A DNA stretch of 64,000 nucleotides from contig CANRWA010000007.1 in assembly GCA_947643415.1 (NCBI GenBank), positions 1 to 64,000 on the forward strand, read 5' to 3'. Below the pieces are notes generated by a model that saw only the letters and a program-made list of their open reading frames with translations, was not told where the DNA came from and made no database searches. Made by a program: the position numbers and the translations under genes. This DNA is from an uncultured Clostridia bacterium. GTDB taxonomy: Bacteria > Bacillota > Clostridia > Lachnospirales > Lachnospiraceae. This document shows positions 55,048 to 64,000 of the stretch, piece by piece; position 1 is the first letter of the stretch; every line of letters starts with the position of its first letter.

Positions 55048-57465
55048 ATGGATTTCAGAGAGTTTTTAAATCAGGGATTTGTAATATTAGATGGTGCTAC
55101 CGGCTCCAACCTGCAGGAGGCCGGAATGAAGAGCGGGGACTGTCCGGAGCTGTGGATCACACAGCATCCGGATATTTTCATTGATCTTCAGAAACGGTAT
55201 ATCGAGGCGGGTTCTGATGTACTTTATACACCGACATTTACGAGTACCAGTATCAAACTGGCAGAATATGGTCTGGAGGAACGGCAGGAGGAGCTGGTTC
55301 ACAGTCTTGTGGGGCTGACCAAAGAGGCGGTCCGGCTGAGTGGAACGGAACGGAAGATCTATATACTGGGAGACATTTCCATGACAGGAGTACAGTTAGA
55401 GCCTGTGGGAAGTTTTCCATTTGAAGACCTGGTAAATGTGTATAAGAGACAGGTTTCCTTTCTGGTGGAGGCAGGAGTGGACGGCTTTGCCATAGAGACA
55501 ATGATGAGCCTGCAGGAGTGCCGTGCGGCTCTTCTTGCGGTGAAAGAGACCTGTGATCTTCCTGTGATCATAACATTGACCTATCAGACAGATGGGCGGA
55601 CGTTATATGGGACAAATCCGGAGACGGCTGTGGTGGTACTGCAGGCAATGGGGGCAGATGCAGTGGGGATCAACTGCTCTGCCGGACCGGATAAGATGGT
55701 GGAGGCTGTAAAGAAAATGGCAGAGTATGCCACGGTGCCCATCGTCACAAAACCCAATGCCGGGCTGCCACAACTGGAGGATGGCAGGACAGTATATGAT
55801 ATGGAAAAGGAGGCTTTTGCTGACTGCATGATGGCAATCGTGGATGCCGGCGCCACTGTGCTGGGGGGATGTTGCGGCACGACACCGGAATATATCCGGC
55901 TGCTTAAGGAGAAACTTACATCTAAGACATTCTCCCTGCGGGGGAATAAACCAGTGCGGGCACTGACAACGGAGCGGAACCTGACACCCATTCGCCTGGA
56001 AGGCAATTTTATGATCGTGGGAGAGCGGATCAACCCCACCGGAAAGAAGGCACTTCAGGCAGAACTGAGGGATGGCAGGCTGGATATGGTGCTGGATATG
56101 GCAGAGGAGCAGGTAGAGCGGGGGGCGCAGATCCTTGATGTGAATATGGGGATGAATGGCATTGATGAGAAAGAAATGATGCTGCGTGCCATAGATGAAC
56201 TGACTATGACAGTGGATGTTCCCCTCAGCATTGATTCCAGTTACGTTGATGTGGTGGAGCAGGCGCTGCGGATCTATCCGGGACGTGCCCTGATCAATTC
56301 GGTCTCCCTGGAACCAGAGAAATTTGAGCGGCTTATTCCGGCGGCAAAAAAATATGGGGCTATGTTCATTCTCCTTCCTCTGTCGGAATCAGGACTGCCA
56401 AAGGATCTGGGTGAGAAAAAAGAGATCATACAGACGATACTGGAAGAGGCGAAGAACCATGGGATGTCGGAAGCAGATATTATCGTGGACGGACTGGTGG
56501 CGACCATTGGGGCAAATAAAAAGGCGGCATTGGAGGTGCTGGAGACGATCCGTTACTGTAAAGAGGATCTGGGACTGGCGACGATCTGCGGACTATCTAA
56601 TATATCCTTTGGCCTGCCGGAGAGAGTATTTGTCAACAGTGCCTTTCTTACCCTTGCCATTGGACAGGGGCTGACTATGGCAATCTCCAATCCATCACAG
56701 ACACTTCTTGTGAACGCTGCACTGGCTTCGGATCTGCTGCTGAACAAAGAAGAATCCGATCTTCGGTATATCAATGGTGTGTCAGCTATGTCAGTGAGCA
56801 GCGCAGACACGAAAGAACGTGTGCAGGAGGTGGAAGGGCATCCCCTCTATATGGCTGTGACAAAGGGAAAGGGCGCCCATATCACGGAGCTCGTAGAGCA
56901 GGAACTGAAAGAGGGGAACGAGCCGGCGAAGATCATTGACACTCATTTGATCCCTGCCATTAATTATGTGGGAGAACTGTTCGAACAGAAAAAATATTTT
57001 CTTCCGCAGCTCATTGCCAGTGCAGAGGTGATGGAGAAGGCGGTGGCGTATCTGGAGCCGCTTCTGGAGGCAGAGCGCGGTGACGCCAAGCTGGACACCA
57101 TCATAATGGCCACAGTGAAAGGGGATATCCATGATATTGGAAAGAACCTTGTGGTGCTGATGCTGAAGAACTACGGTTATGATGTCATTGATCTGGGAAA
57201 AGATGTGGAGACACAGGAGATCATTGACCAGGCAAAGAAGAAAGATGCTGCCATCATTGGATTGTCAGCACTTATGACAACGACGATGATGGAGATGAAA
57301 CATGTTGTAGATATGGCAAGGGCGCAGGGAGTCAAAGCGAAGATCATCATCGGGGGAGCTGTGGTGACACAGAGTTTTGCCGATGAGATCGGCGCTGATG
57401 GCTATTCTGGGGATGCCAGGGAGGCAGTGAAACTGGTAAACCGATTGCTGGGAAAGGACGAATAA
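55048..57465 (+). CDS. metH: Cobalamin-dependent methionine synthase (short form)
   Basis: 805 residues from ATG 55048 (GTG 55036 also possible; ribosome site weak). Order of domains: homocysteine-binding (about 1-290, zinc Cys in INCSAG and GGCCGTTPEYIR), pterin-binding (about 300-560, with GERINPTGKKALQAELRDG) and cobalamin-binding (about 590-805, cap then DIHDIGKNLVVLMLKNYGYD with the DxHxxG His ligand). The ~350-residue AdoMet reactivation domain of E. coli MetH is absent; reactivation would need a separate protein. Confidence 0.95.
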   Translation: MDFREFLNQGFVILDGATGSNLQEAGMKSGDCPELWITQHPDIFIDLQKRYIEAGSDVLYTPTFTSTSIKLAEYGLEERQEELVHSLVGLTKEAVRLSGTERKIYILGDISMTGVQLEPVGSFPFEDLVNVYKRQVSFLVEAGVDGFAIETMMSLQECRAALLAVKETCDLPVIITLTYQTDGRTLYGTNPETAVVVLQAMGADAVGINCSAGPDKMVEAVKKMAEYATVPIVTKPNAGLPQLEDGRTVYDMEKEAFADCMMAIVDAGATVLGGCCGTTPEYIRLLKEKLTSKTFSLRGNKPVRALTTERNLTPIRLEGNFMIVGERINPTGKKALQAELRDGRLDMVLDMAEEQVERGAQILDVNMGMNGIDEKEMMLRAIDELTMTVDVPLSIDSSYVDVVEQALRIYPGRALINSVSLEPEKFERLIPAAKKYGAMFILLPLSESGLPKDLGEKKEIIQTILEEAKNHGMSEADIIVDGLVATIGANKKAALEVLETIRYCKEDLGLATICGLSNISFGLPERVFVNSAFLTLAIGQGLTMAISNPSQTLLVNAALASDLLLNKEESDLRYINGVSAMSVSSADTKERVQEVEGHPLYMAVTKGKGAHITELVEQELKEGNEPAKIIDTHLIPAINYVGELFEQKKYFLPQLIASAEVMEKAVAYLEPLLEAERGDAKLDTIIMATVKGDIHDIGKNLVVLMLKNYGYDVIDLGKDVETQEIIDQAKKKDAAIIGLSALMTTTMMEMKHVVDMARAQGVKAKIIIGGAVVTQSFADEIGADGYSGDAREAVKLVNRLLGKDE

Positions 57466-58440
57466 ATGGAAACAAAAGTAGATCTCATCATACCAGTATA
57501 CCATCCGGATGAGAAACTGGAACGGCTCATTGAAAAGATCAATTCGCAGACGCTCAAGCCAGACCATGTGTTTTTTATGCAGACATTGACTGGGACAGAG
57601 GAGGATGTCCGCGTGAGAGAGATTCTGGAGAGGGCAGGCCATGCTGTGGTGACAACACTGGAAAAGAGTGAATTTGACCACGGCGGGACACGGAACCGGG
57701 GGGCGGCGATGTCGCAGGCGGATTACATGCTCTTTATGACGCAGGATGCTGTGCCTGTAGATGACATGCTCATTGAAAATCTGAGGAGGGCAATGGAAGC
57801 AAGTGAAGATATAGCAACTGCTTATGGCAGGCAGCTTCCGGATGACAAAGTGGGGGCCATTGAACATTATACAAGGCAGTTCAATTATCCGCCGGAGAGC
57901 AGTACGAAGACAAAGGCAGATCTCCCTGTGCTGGGGATTAAGACATATTTCTGCTCCAATGTCTGTGCCATGTACCGACGGACTGTGTATGAGCAGATGG
58001 GCGGATTTGTGCTGCATACGATCTTCAATGAAGATATGATTATGGCGTCGAAGGTGATCCAGGCAGGATACCGGATCGCCTATGCGGCGGAAGCAGAGGT
58101 GGTACATGCCCACAGATATACCTACCGGGAACAGTTCAGGCGGAACTTTGACCTTGCTGTATCACAACGGCAGTATCGTGAGGTCTTTGACGGGATACGG
58201 TCAGAATCAGAGGGAATCCGGCTGGTTAAGAAGACTATGAAATACTTATTGTCCAAAGGGAAATGGTATCTTGTGCCAGATCTGATCTTACAGAGCGGAT
58301 TCAAATTTCTTGGATACCGTTTTGGGAAAAAATATGATAAACTTCCTATGGGGATCGTGCGGAGATTTTCAATGAATCCATCGTATTGGAATGGAGGCAG
58401 ATATGAAAAAAACAGTTCAGATCATAATGGCAACTTATAA
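57466..58440 (+). CDS. Glycosyltransferase family 2 (rhamnosyltransferase-like)
   Basis: 324 residues, starting immediately after the metH stop. GT-A fold motifs: VDLIIPVYHPDEKLERLIEK, KSEFDHGGTRNRGAAMS and FMTQDAVPVDDMLIENL (Asp for the metal site). The DHGGTRN motif is typical of rhamnosyltransferase-like enzymes. The last 38 bases overlap the next glycosyltransferase. It probably adds sugars to a cell-surface polysaccharide. Confidence 0.9.
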   Translation: METKVDLIIPVYHPDEKLERLIEKINSQTLKPDHVFFMQTLTGTEEDVRVREILERAGHAVVTTLEKSEFDHGGTRNRGAAMSQADYMLFMTQDAVPVDDMLIENLRRAMEASEDIATAYGRQLPDDKVGAIEHYTRQFNYPPESSTKTKADLPVLGIKTYFCSNVCAMYRRTVYEQMGGFVLHTIFNEDMIMASKVIQAGYRIAYAAEAEVVHAHRYTYREQFRRNFDLAVSQRQYREVFDGIRSESEGIRLVKKTMKYLLSKGKWYLVPDLILQSGFKFLGYRFGKKYDKLPMGIVRRFSMNPSYWNGGRYEKNSSDHNGNL

Positions 58441-59323
58441 TGGAGAGAAATACCTGGAAGAGCAGATGGATTCACTGCTTGCCCAGACCTGGACGGATAT
58501 CCGGGTGGAAGTGTGCGATGACGGCTCTACCGACCATACATGCGATGTAATAGAACGGTATGCGCAAAAAGATTCCCGTATATCCATTCACAGAAATGAG
58601 GAAAATAAAGGGTATGTCAGGAATTTCCTTGAGGGTATGCAGCGAAGTGAGGCAGAATATATTATGTTCTGTGACCAGGATGATATATGGGACCAGAATA
58701 AGATAGAGGTGACGCTTGGTGCCATGGAACAGGCGGAGCGTGGCAGTGCCGATATACCGATCCTTGTTTTTACAGATGCCATAAATTTTGATTCTGATAC
58801 AGGGCAGGATCAGGGGCGTTTTCATGAAAAGAGCCATCTGAATATAAAAAAGGTTGACACAGCACACCTTTTCATGGAAAATAAGGTTATTGGGTGTACC
58901 GTGATGGTGAACCGGGCCGTTCTGCCATATCTCACTGAGATTCCACAGGAGATACGGGTGCATGACTGGTGGCTTGCCCTGATCTGCAGCCATTTTGGAC
59001 AGATCGTCTATGTAGACCGTCCTACACTCAGATACCGCCAGCACAGTGGAAATATGATTGGCGGCAGTTCTTTTGGCAGTTATGTGAAAGACCGCCTTGC
59101 AGGAATCCGGGACCAGAGAGAGGCGCTGCACTCCTCTTACCGGCAGGGACAGGCATTTCTTTCCTTATACAGTGACCGCATGACACAGGAACAGCGGGAG
59201 ACTGCACAGAAGTTTGCAGCGCTCGCCGAAACCGGATGGTTTATGAGGCGGTGGAATATGATGAAATACGGTTTTACTAAGAGTGGGATGGTGCGCAATA
59301 TAGGGTTATTCTTTCTAATGTGA
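58403..59323 (+). CDS. Glycosyltransferase family 2
   Basis: 306 residues from ATG 58403 (GGAGG 5 bases upstream inside the previous gene). GT2 motifs: QIIMATYNGEKYLEEQMDSL, VCDDGSTDHT and FCDQDDIWDQNKIE, with the DxD-like pair. The segment HDWWLALICSHFG is common in rhamnan-type transferases. With the preceding gene and the LCP gene it forms a wall-polymer set. Confidence 0.92.
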   Translation: MKKTVQIIMATYNGEKYLEEQMDSLLAQTWTDIRVEVCDDGSTDHTCDVIERYAQKDSRISIHRNEENKGYVRNFLEGMQRSEAEYIMFCDQDDIWDQNKIEVTLGAMEQAERGSADIPILVFTDAINFDSDTGQDQGRFHEKSHLNIKKVDTAHLFMENKVIGCTVMVNRAVLPYLTEIPQEIRVHDWWLALICSHFGQIVYVDRPTLRYRQHSGNMIGGSSFGSYVKDRLAGIRDQREALHSSYRQGQAFLSLYSDRMTQEQRETAQKFAALAETGWFMRRWNMMKYGFTKSGMVRNIGLFFLM

Positions 59324-59370
59324 TGGGATACGGCACAGATACACAAAAGCGTGTGAGAATGGAGGAAAAC

Positions 59371-60399
59371 ATGGGAAAAACAAAGAAAAAAAGCAGAGCT
59401 AAGGTGATTGGAAGGGTACTTCTGGTATTGGGACTGATTATGTCCATGACAGTGGGCAGTGCTGCCGCAGTAGTAGTACACAAAGGAAATTCAATGCTGG
59501 ATCTTATTAACTATGATGACCAGAATACCCTGTCTGGATTGGATCTGTCGAAATATAAGCTGGATAAGGATACGGATGTGGTAAATATCCTTCTGGTAGG
59601 GGCTGATAAGAATAATGATGAACAGGACAAGGATGTAGACAGGCGTTCCGATTCCATGATGATCGCCACACTGGATGTCAAGCACAATAAGCTGAAGATC
59701 ACTTCCCTGATGAGGGATATGTATGTGCAGATTCCGGGGCATGGGGGAAATAAGCTGAATGCTGCTTATTCTTTTGGCGGCATTAAACTATTGTATGAAA
59801 CACTGGCAGAGAATTTTGGGATCAGTGTGGATGGTTATGCCGAAGTGAATTTCGATGCTTTCGTCAATGTCATTGATGAACTGGGAGGAATTGAGGTGAC
59901 AATGACAGAATCTGAGGCAAAGAATCTGAATAGTACAAACTATATTAAGCGCAAAAAATACCGGAATGTCAAGGTGGGTAAACAGGTGATCAATGGTTAT
60001 CAGGCGCTTGGTTACTGCCGTATCCGCCATGGAAAGAGACAGGCAGATGGTACTTTGCCGGGGGTTTATACAGCCAGCGGGAAAGGCGATGATTATGGAC
60101 GCACTGAGCGTCAGCGGCTGACGATGCAGGCAGTGTTAAAGAAAGTGAAGGCTCTGTCTCCGGAGGAACTTCTGGAACTGGCAGAGGTAGTGATGCCAAA
60201 TATAACAACCGATATCTCCAAAAAGAAGATCTATACCTATATGATGACAGTGATTCAGATGGGTACGACAGAGCTTCATCAGTTCGCGATCCCCATTGAG
60301 GGAGGCTTTACTTCCCAGACCATCAATGGCGGTGACTGCCTTGTTCCTGATCTGGATGCCAATAAGTCTGCTTTGAAGAAATTCATCTACAAGAGTTGA
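59371..60399 (+). CDS. LytR-CpsA-Psr (LCP) family protein
   Basis: 342 residues from ATG 59371, GGAGG 5 bases upstream. A basic start, one membrane helix (about 12-34) and an LCP domain with VNILLVGADKNNDEQDKD, DSMMIATLDVKHNKLKITSLMRD and the Arg/Asp residues of GYCRIRHGKRQADG and GRTERQRLTMQAVL. LCP enzymes transfer polyprenyl-linked glycopolymers to peptidoglycan, fitting the two upstream glycosyltransferases. Confidence 0.94.
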   Translation: MGKTKKKSRAKVIGRVLLVLGLIMSMTVGSAAAVVVHKGNSMLDLINYDDQNTLSGLDLSKYKLDKDTDVVNILLVGADKNNDEQDKDVDRRSDSMMIATLDVKHNKLKITSLMRDMYVQIPGHGGNKLNAAYSFGGIKLLYETLAENFGISVDGYAEVNFDAFVNVIDELGGIEVTMTESEAKNLNSTNYIKRKKYRNVKVGKQVINGYQALGYCRIRHGKRQADGTLPGVYTASGKGDDYGRTERQRLTMQAVLKKVKALSPEELLELAEVVMPNITTDISKKKIYTYMMTVIQMGTTELHQFAIPIEGGFTSQTINGGDCLVPDLDANKSALKKFIYKS

Positions 60400-60433
60400 C
60401 AATAAGGTGCGATGTTGTTAAAATGGTAAAAGC

Positions 60434-60648
60434 GAATTCAGAATTACTGTCCGCTTTCCGTCTGCTGCGAAAGCAGATATACTTGTATAAGACTGATTTC
60501 GCAACAGACGGAAAAAGTGGTCAGTATGACCACCCCGCCAGCATGAGTAAAAGAGAGCTGCATAGCAGCGGTGCACGGCGAAGCCGGGCACTTTTACGAA
60601 TGGTCAGGCGGGGGGCGGACAGTAATAGCGGAGTGAGCAGAAGAATTC
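60434..60648. repeat. 215-bp structured palindromic element with GAATTC ends
   Basis: GAATTC occurs at both ends (60434 and 60643). ATTACTGTCCGC (60443-60454) pairs with GCGGACAGTAAT (60615-60626). Inside are a hairpin with arms CTTTCCGTCTGCTGCGAAA (60454-60472) / TTTCGCAACAGACGG (60497-60511) and one with arms CCCCGCC...GTAAAAG (60532-60553) / CTTTTAC...GGCGGGG (60591-60614). The topology (outer stem plus two long hairpins) is like that of the element at 39966. An open frame across it is not convincing as a gene. It sits 11 bases upstream of the ilvN ribosome site. Confidence 0.7.
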
Positions 60649-60677
60649 ATCAGAGTTAGAAAAGGGGGAAAGGGCTC

Positions 60678-61178
60678 ATGAGTAAAGTAGTTCTGTCCAT
60701 ATTAGTAAATAATACATCAGGTGTTCTCAGCCGTGTGACCGGATTGTTCAGCCGCCGTGGATACAATATTGACAGTCTGACAGTTGGTGAGACAGAGAAC
60801 CCGGCATTTTCCCGTATGACAGTATCTGTGACGGGAGATGACATTATACTGGAGCAGATAGAGAAACAGGTCAACAAACTGGAAGATGTAAAGTCTGTCA
60901 GGCAATTGACCGGAGAGGCGTCGGTTTGCCGTGAACTGATCTTAGTGAAGGTAGAGGCAGACAGGGATGCACGTCCGGCGATCAATGCTATTGTAGAGAT
61001 CTTCCGCGCGAAGATCGTTGATGTGGCAGATACCTCTTTGATGATTGAACTGACTGGTAATCAGGCAAAGCTGGACGCTTTTATCAAGCTAATTGAAGGA
61101 TATGAGATCAAAGAACTGGTACGTACCGGAATATCAGGGCTTGCCAGAGGATTTCATGATGAGGCAGCAGGGCTTTAA
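60678..61178 (+). CDS. ilvN: Acetolactate synthase small subunit
   Basis: 166 residues. The ACT domain begins VVLSILVNNTSGVLSRVTGL and contains RRGYNIDSLTVGETENPAFS; the C-terminal domain ends GISGLARGFHDEAAGL. It gives valine feedback control to the large subunit (IlvB), which is not in the window. ilvC follows after 115 bases. Confidence 0.95.
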   Translation: MSKVVLSILVNNTSGVLSRVTGLFSRRGYNIDSLTVGETENPAFSRMTVSVTGDDIILEQIEKQVNKLEDVKSVRQLTGEASVCRELILVKVEADRDARPAINAIVEIFRAKIVDVADTSLMIELTGNQAKLDAFIKLIEGYEIKELVRTGISGLARGFHDEAAGL

Positions 61179-61281
61179 GATCTTTCTTTATCTGGATGGA
61201 ACTTATATATTATCCCACTGTATTTCTTTGAAAACCACCCACGGGTTTTCCCGGAGAGGCTTTAAATACAAATTATATTAG

Positions 61282-62316
<1,035 letters not shown>

Positions 62317-62333
62317 TTATATGCTTATAAAAA

Positions 62334-62394
62334 AGGGCTGGTTGCGAACCGCAGCCCTCAAAAACACTTCGTGTTTTTGTTCCGCATAGGATGG
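62334..62394. repeat. Two-hairpin repeat, copy 2
   Basis: AGGGCTG (62334-62340) pairs with CAGCCCT (62352-62358); AAAAACAC/GTGTTTTT forms the second hairpin (62360-62378); then TCCGCATAGGATGGA. Same order and sequence ends as 44893-44975. Another hairpin, AGGAACCTGC/GTAGGTTCCT (62416-62441), is a separate terminator-like structure before the HAD gene. Confidence 0.65.
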
Positions 62395-62415
62395 ACTTTC
62401 TTATAAAGTAAAAAG

Positions 62416-62446
62416 AGGAACCTGCTTGTTTGTAGGTTCCTTTCTG
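62416..62446 (+). terminator. Terminator between ilvC and the HAD gene
   Basis: AGGAACCTGC (62416-62425) pairs with GTAGGTTCCT (62432-62441), followed by TTTCTG. Confidence 0.65.
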
Positions 62447-62478
62447 TATATAGACAGATCAGGATAGGAGAAAAATAT

Positions 62479-63276
62479 ATGGTAAAACTGATTGTATCCG
62501 ATATAGATGGAACTCTGGTGGGAGATGGACAGGGGGAAGGGGCGCTGAATCCGGCATATTTTGAGGTGATCCGGGGACTGACGGCAAGAGGTGTGAAATT
62601 TATGGCATGCAGTGGGAGGCAGCGCCTGAGTATTGCTAAATTGTTCCGTCCCATCGAGAAGGAAATCTTTTATGCCTGTGATGGAGGCAGCATTGTGTAT
62701 CAGAATGAGGAGATGCTGTATGCCAGGACATTTTCGAAGGAAACGGCTGTGGAACTGATGCGGGATGCGGCGCAAGTAGAGAAATGTGATTATATGGCCT
62801 GTGGCACAAAACATGCGTACTGCCGCTGGGAGGACAGTGAATTATACCGCTGGATGACAGAGGGGTATGGGTATGACATCCGTGCTGTGGGCAGCGACTT
62901 GCCAGATTGTATCAATGAAGACATTGTAAAGGTGTCTATCTATCATCATGATCATGCGGAGGAATTGACAAATCCCTGGTTCCGTCCCAGGTGGAAGGAT
63001 AAAGTAAAGCTTACGTTAGCAGGGATACAATGGCTGGACTGTGTTCCGGAAGATGCCGGGAAGGGAGCGGCAGTTGCCTTTATGCAGAGGCATTTTGGCA
63101 TTAATCCTTCTGAGACTGTCGTTTTTGGGGATAATCAGAATGATATAGAGATGTTTTCACTGGCAGGGCGAAGTTATGCTGTGGCCAATGCAAGGGCTGA
63201 GGTGAGGGAAGCTGCTTTACATGAATGTGAAAGTTATGAGAATGACGGGGTCTTAAAGATTATGAAAAATCTGTAA
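62479..63276 (+). CDS. Cof-type HAD-superfamily phosphatase
   Basis: 265 residues. Motif I is VSDIDGTLVGDG (nucleophile Asp), motif IV is VFGDNQNDIEMFSLAG, with a C2b cap in between. Members dephosphorylate sugar phosphates or cofactors such as FMN or PLP; the substrate is not evident. The ribosome site AGGAGAAA precedes ATG 62479. Confidence 0.9.
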   Translation: MVKLIVSDIDGTLVGDGQGEGALNPAYFEVIRGLTARGVKFMACSGRQRLSIAKLFRPIEKEIFYACDGGSIVYQNEEMLYARTFSKETAVELMRDAAQVEKCDYMACGTKHAYCRWEDSELYRWMTEGYGYDIRAVGSDLPDCINEDIVKVSIYHHDHAEELTNPWFRPRWKDKVKLTLAGIQWLDCVPEDAGKGAAVAFMQRHFGINPSETVVFGDNQNDIEMFSLAGRSYAVANARAEVREAALHECESYENDGVLKIMKNL

Positions 63277-63462
63277 AAGAAAGGGATATTTATATTGCAA
63301 AATGTACGATTGTGTGTTATCATGACGAAATAACCGAATTATAAAAAAAGTATAAAGAATTTATAAATTTTTGTTCTAAATTGTATTTTGGCAGCATATA
63401 TATCTATTATGAGAAAAAAGTCTGAATACGATCGGACAAAAAAACGAAGGGGGTCATGTAAT

Positions 63463-64000
63463 ATGACAGATAAGATTTTAGGAAACAATCAGGTAAATGT
63501 ATATGGTGAAGTTGTGAGTGAATTCACGTTCAGTCATGAGGTGTATGGAGAGGGATTTTATATGCTGCAGCTTTCAGTAAAGAGGTTAAGTAAGGTGTAT
63601 GATACTATTCCGCTTATGGTTTCGGAGCGGTTGATCGATGTATCACAGGATTACCGGGGATGCTTTATGGAGGCCAGCGGGCAGTTCCGTTCTTATAACC
63701 GCCATGAGGAAAATCATAATCGTCTTGTACTCTCTGTGTTTGTACGGGATTTACATATTGATGATGTGGAACAGGAAAACGACAAGCCAAATTACATTTT
63801 TCTGGATGGTTATCTGTGCAAGCCTCCGGTATACCGTAAGACACCACTTGGGAGGGAGATTGCTGACCTTCTTATGGCAGTGAACCGCCCCTATGGAAAA
63901 TCAGATTATATACCTTGTATCTGCTGGGGAAGAAATGCCAGATATGCAGATGGCTTTGAGGTAGGAGAGCATGTGCAGCTCTGGGGCCGGATTCAGAGCC
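63463..64000 (+). CDS. Single-stranded DNA-binding-like protein, 5' part (3' end outside window)
   Basis: Open from ATG 63463 (preceded by AAGGGGGTCATGTAAT) to the window edge, 179 codons seen, without a stop. It starts MTDKILGNNQVNVYGEVVSE and has a second OB-like segment with FLDGYLCKPPVYRKTPLGRE and DYIPCICWGRNARYADGFEV, the typical strand order of SSB. Two OB-fold units in one chain make it larger than ordinary SSB; similar double-OB proteins occur in Clostridia. Confidence 0.75.
   Translation, partial: MTDKILGNNQVNVYGEVVSEFTFSHEVYGEGFYMLQLSVKRLSKVYDTIPLMVSERLIDVSQDYRGCFMEASGQFRSYNRHEENHNRLVLSVFVRDLHIDDVEQENDKPNYIFLDGYLCKPPVYRKTPLGREIADLLMAVNRPYGKSDYIPCICWGRNARYADGFEVGEHVQLWGRIQS

Noticed and set aside
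60396-60659. 87-residue open frame between the LCP gene and ilvN
   Set aside because: It lies wholly over the palindromic element, has no ribosome site and a composition rich in Arg and Ser that follows the hairpins; not a likely gene.

Overview
The window looks like a chromosomal segment of a spore-forming, Gram-positive anaerobe of the class Clostridia, most likely family Lachnospiraceae. The evidence is the mix of SpoIVA, SpoIIP and the spore protease Gpr, a CIRCE-controlled groESL operon, strong AAGGAGG-type ribosome binding sites, sigma-A promoters of the TTGACA-17-TATAAT kind, moderate GC, and gene arrangements typical of that family. No rRNA or tRNA gene and no CRISPR array were seen.

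Layout. 1-817 is the 3' end of an RTX-type calcium-binding protein. 892-12553 is a type IV pilus-like operon: major prepilin, prepilin peptidase, a PilM-PilN fusion, PilO, four pilin-like minor subunits (I, K, H and J-like) and a 934-residue membrane-anchored surface protein; no assembly ATPase or platform protein is present here. 12565-17117 is housekeeping (rnhB, FlhB-tail protein, yraN, der, plsY, gpsA). 17328-25584 holds a trigger-factor-like lipoprotein, a FapA-like protein with twelve 26-residue repeats, an HD-GYP protein, spoIVA, an SH3-NlpC/P60 hydrolase and a BofC-like protein. 25631-31252 holds two flavoproteins, DUF896, 5-formyl-THF cyclo-ligase, proA and a PlsC-like acyltransferase. 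31358-33452 is groESL. 33479-39224 holds a small membrane protein, a MarR regulator, a three-gene phosphopantetheinyl transferase/acyl carrier/AMP-ligase set, guaB and an amidase.

39251-46154 is the most accessory-looking part: a nuclease-like gene split by a 269-bp MITE-like element, several other large palindromic elements, dCMP deaminase, a 1097-residue GH43 protein, rpsT and a 63-residue protein that has a paralogue at 54769. 46155-48272 is gpr-spoIIP. 48317-50770 holds two XRE regulators, a LytTR regulator with a degenerate receiver and a histidine phosphatase. 50806-52522 pairs an ECF vitamin-transporter S component with a class V aminotransferase. 52755-54960 is a sigma/anti-sigma pair plus the small paralogue. 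55048-60399 is metH, two GT2 glycosyltransferases and an LCP protein; 60678-62316 is ilvN-ilvC; then a HAD phosphatase and the start of an SSB-like gene.

The clearest unusual signals are the recurrent long palindromic elements between genes. One has 24-bp inverted ends, a TA target duplication and an insertion whose removal restores the reading frame of the interrupted gene; a single end of the same family lies at 48278. Other points of interest are the pilus operon with its outsized subunits, the minimal acyl-carrier cluster, the pair of 63-residue proteins and the pseudo-receiver LytTR regulator. All functions are read from sequence motifs by eye; no database search was possible.
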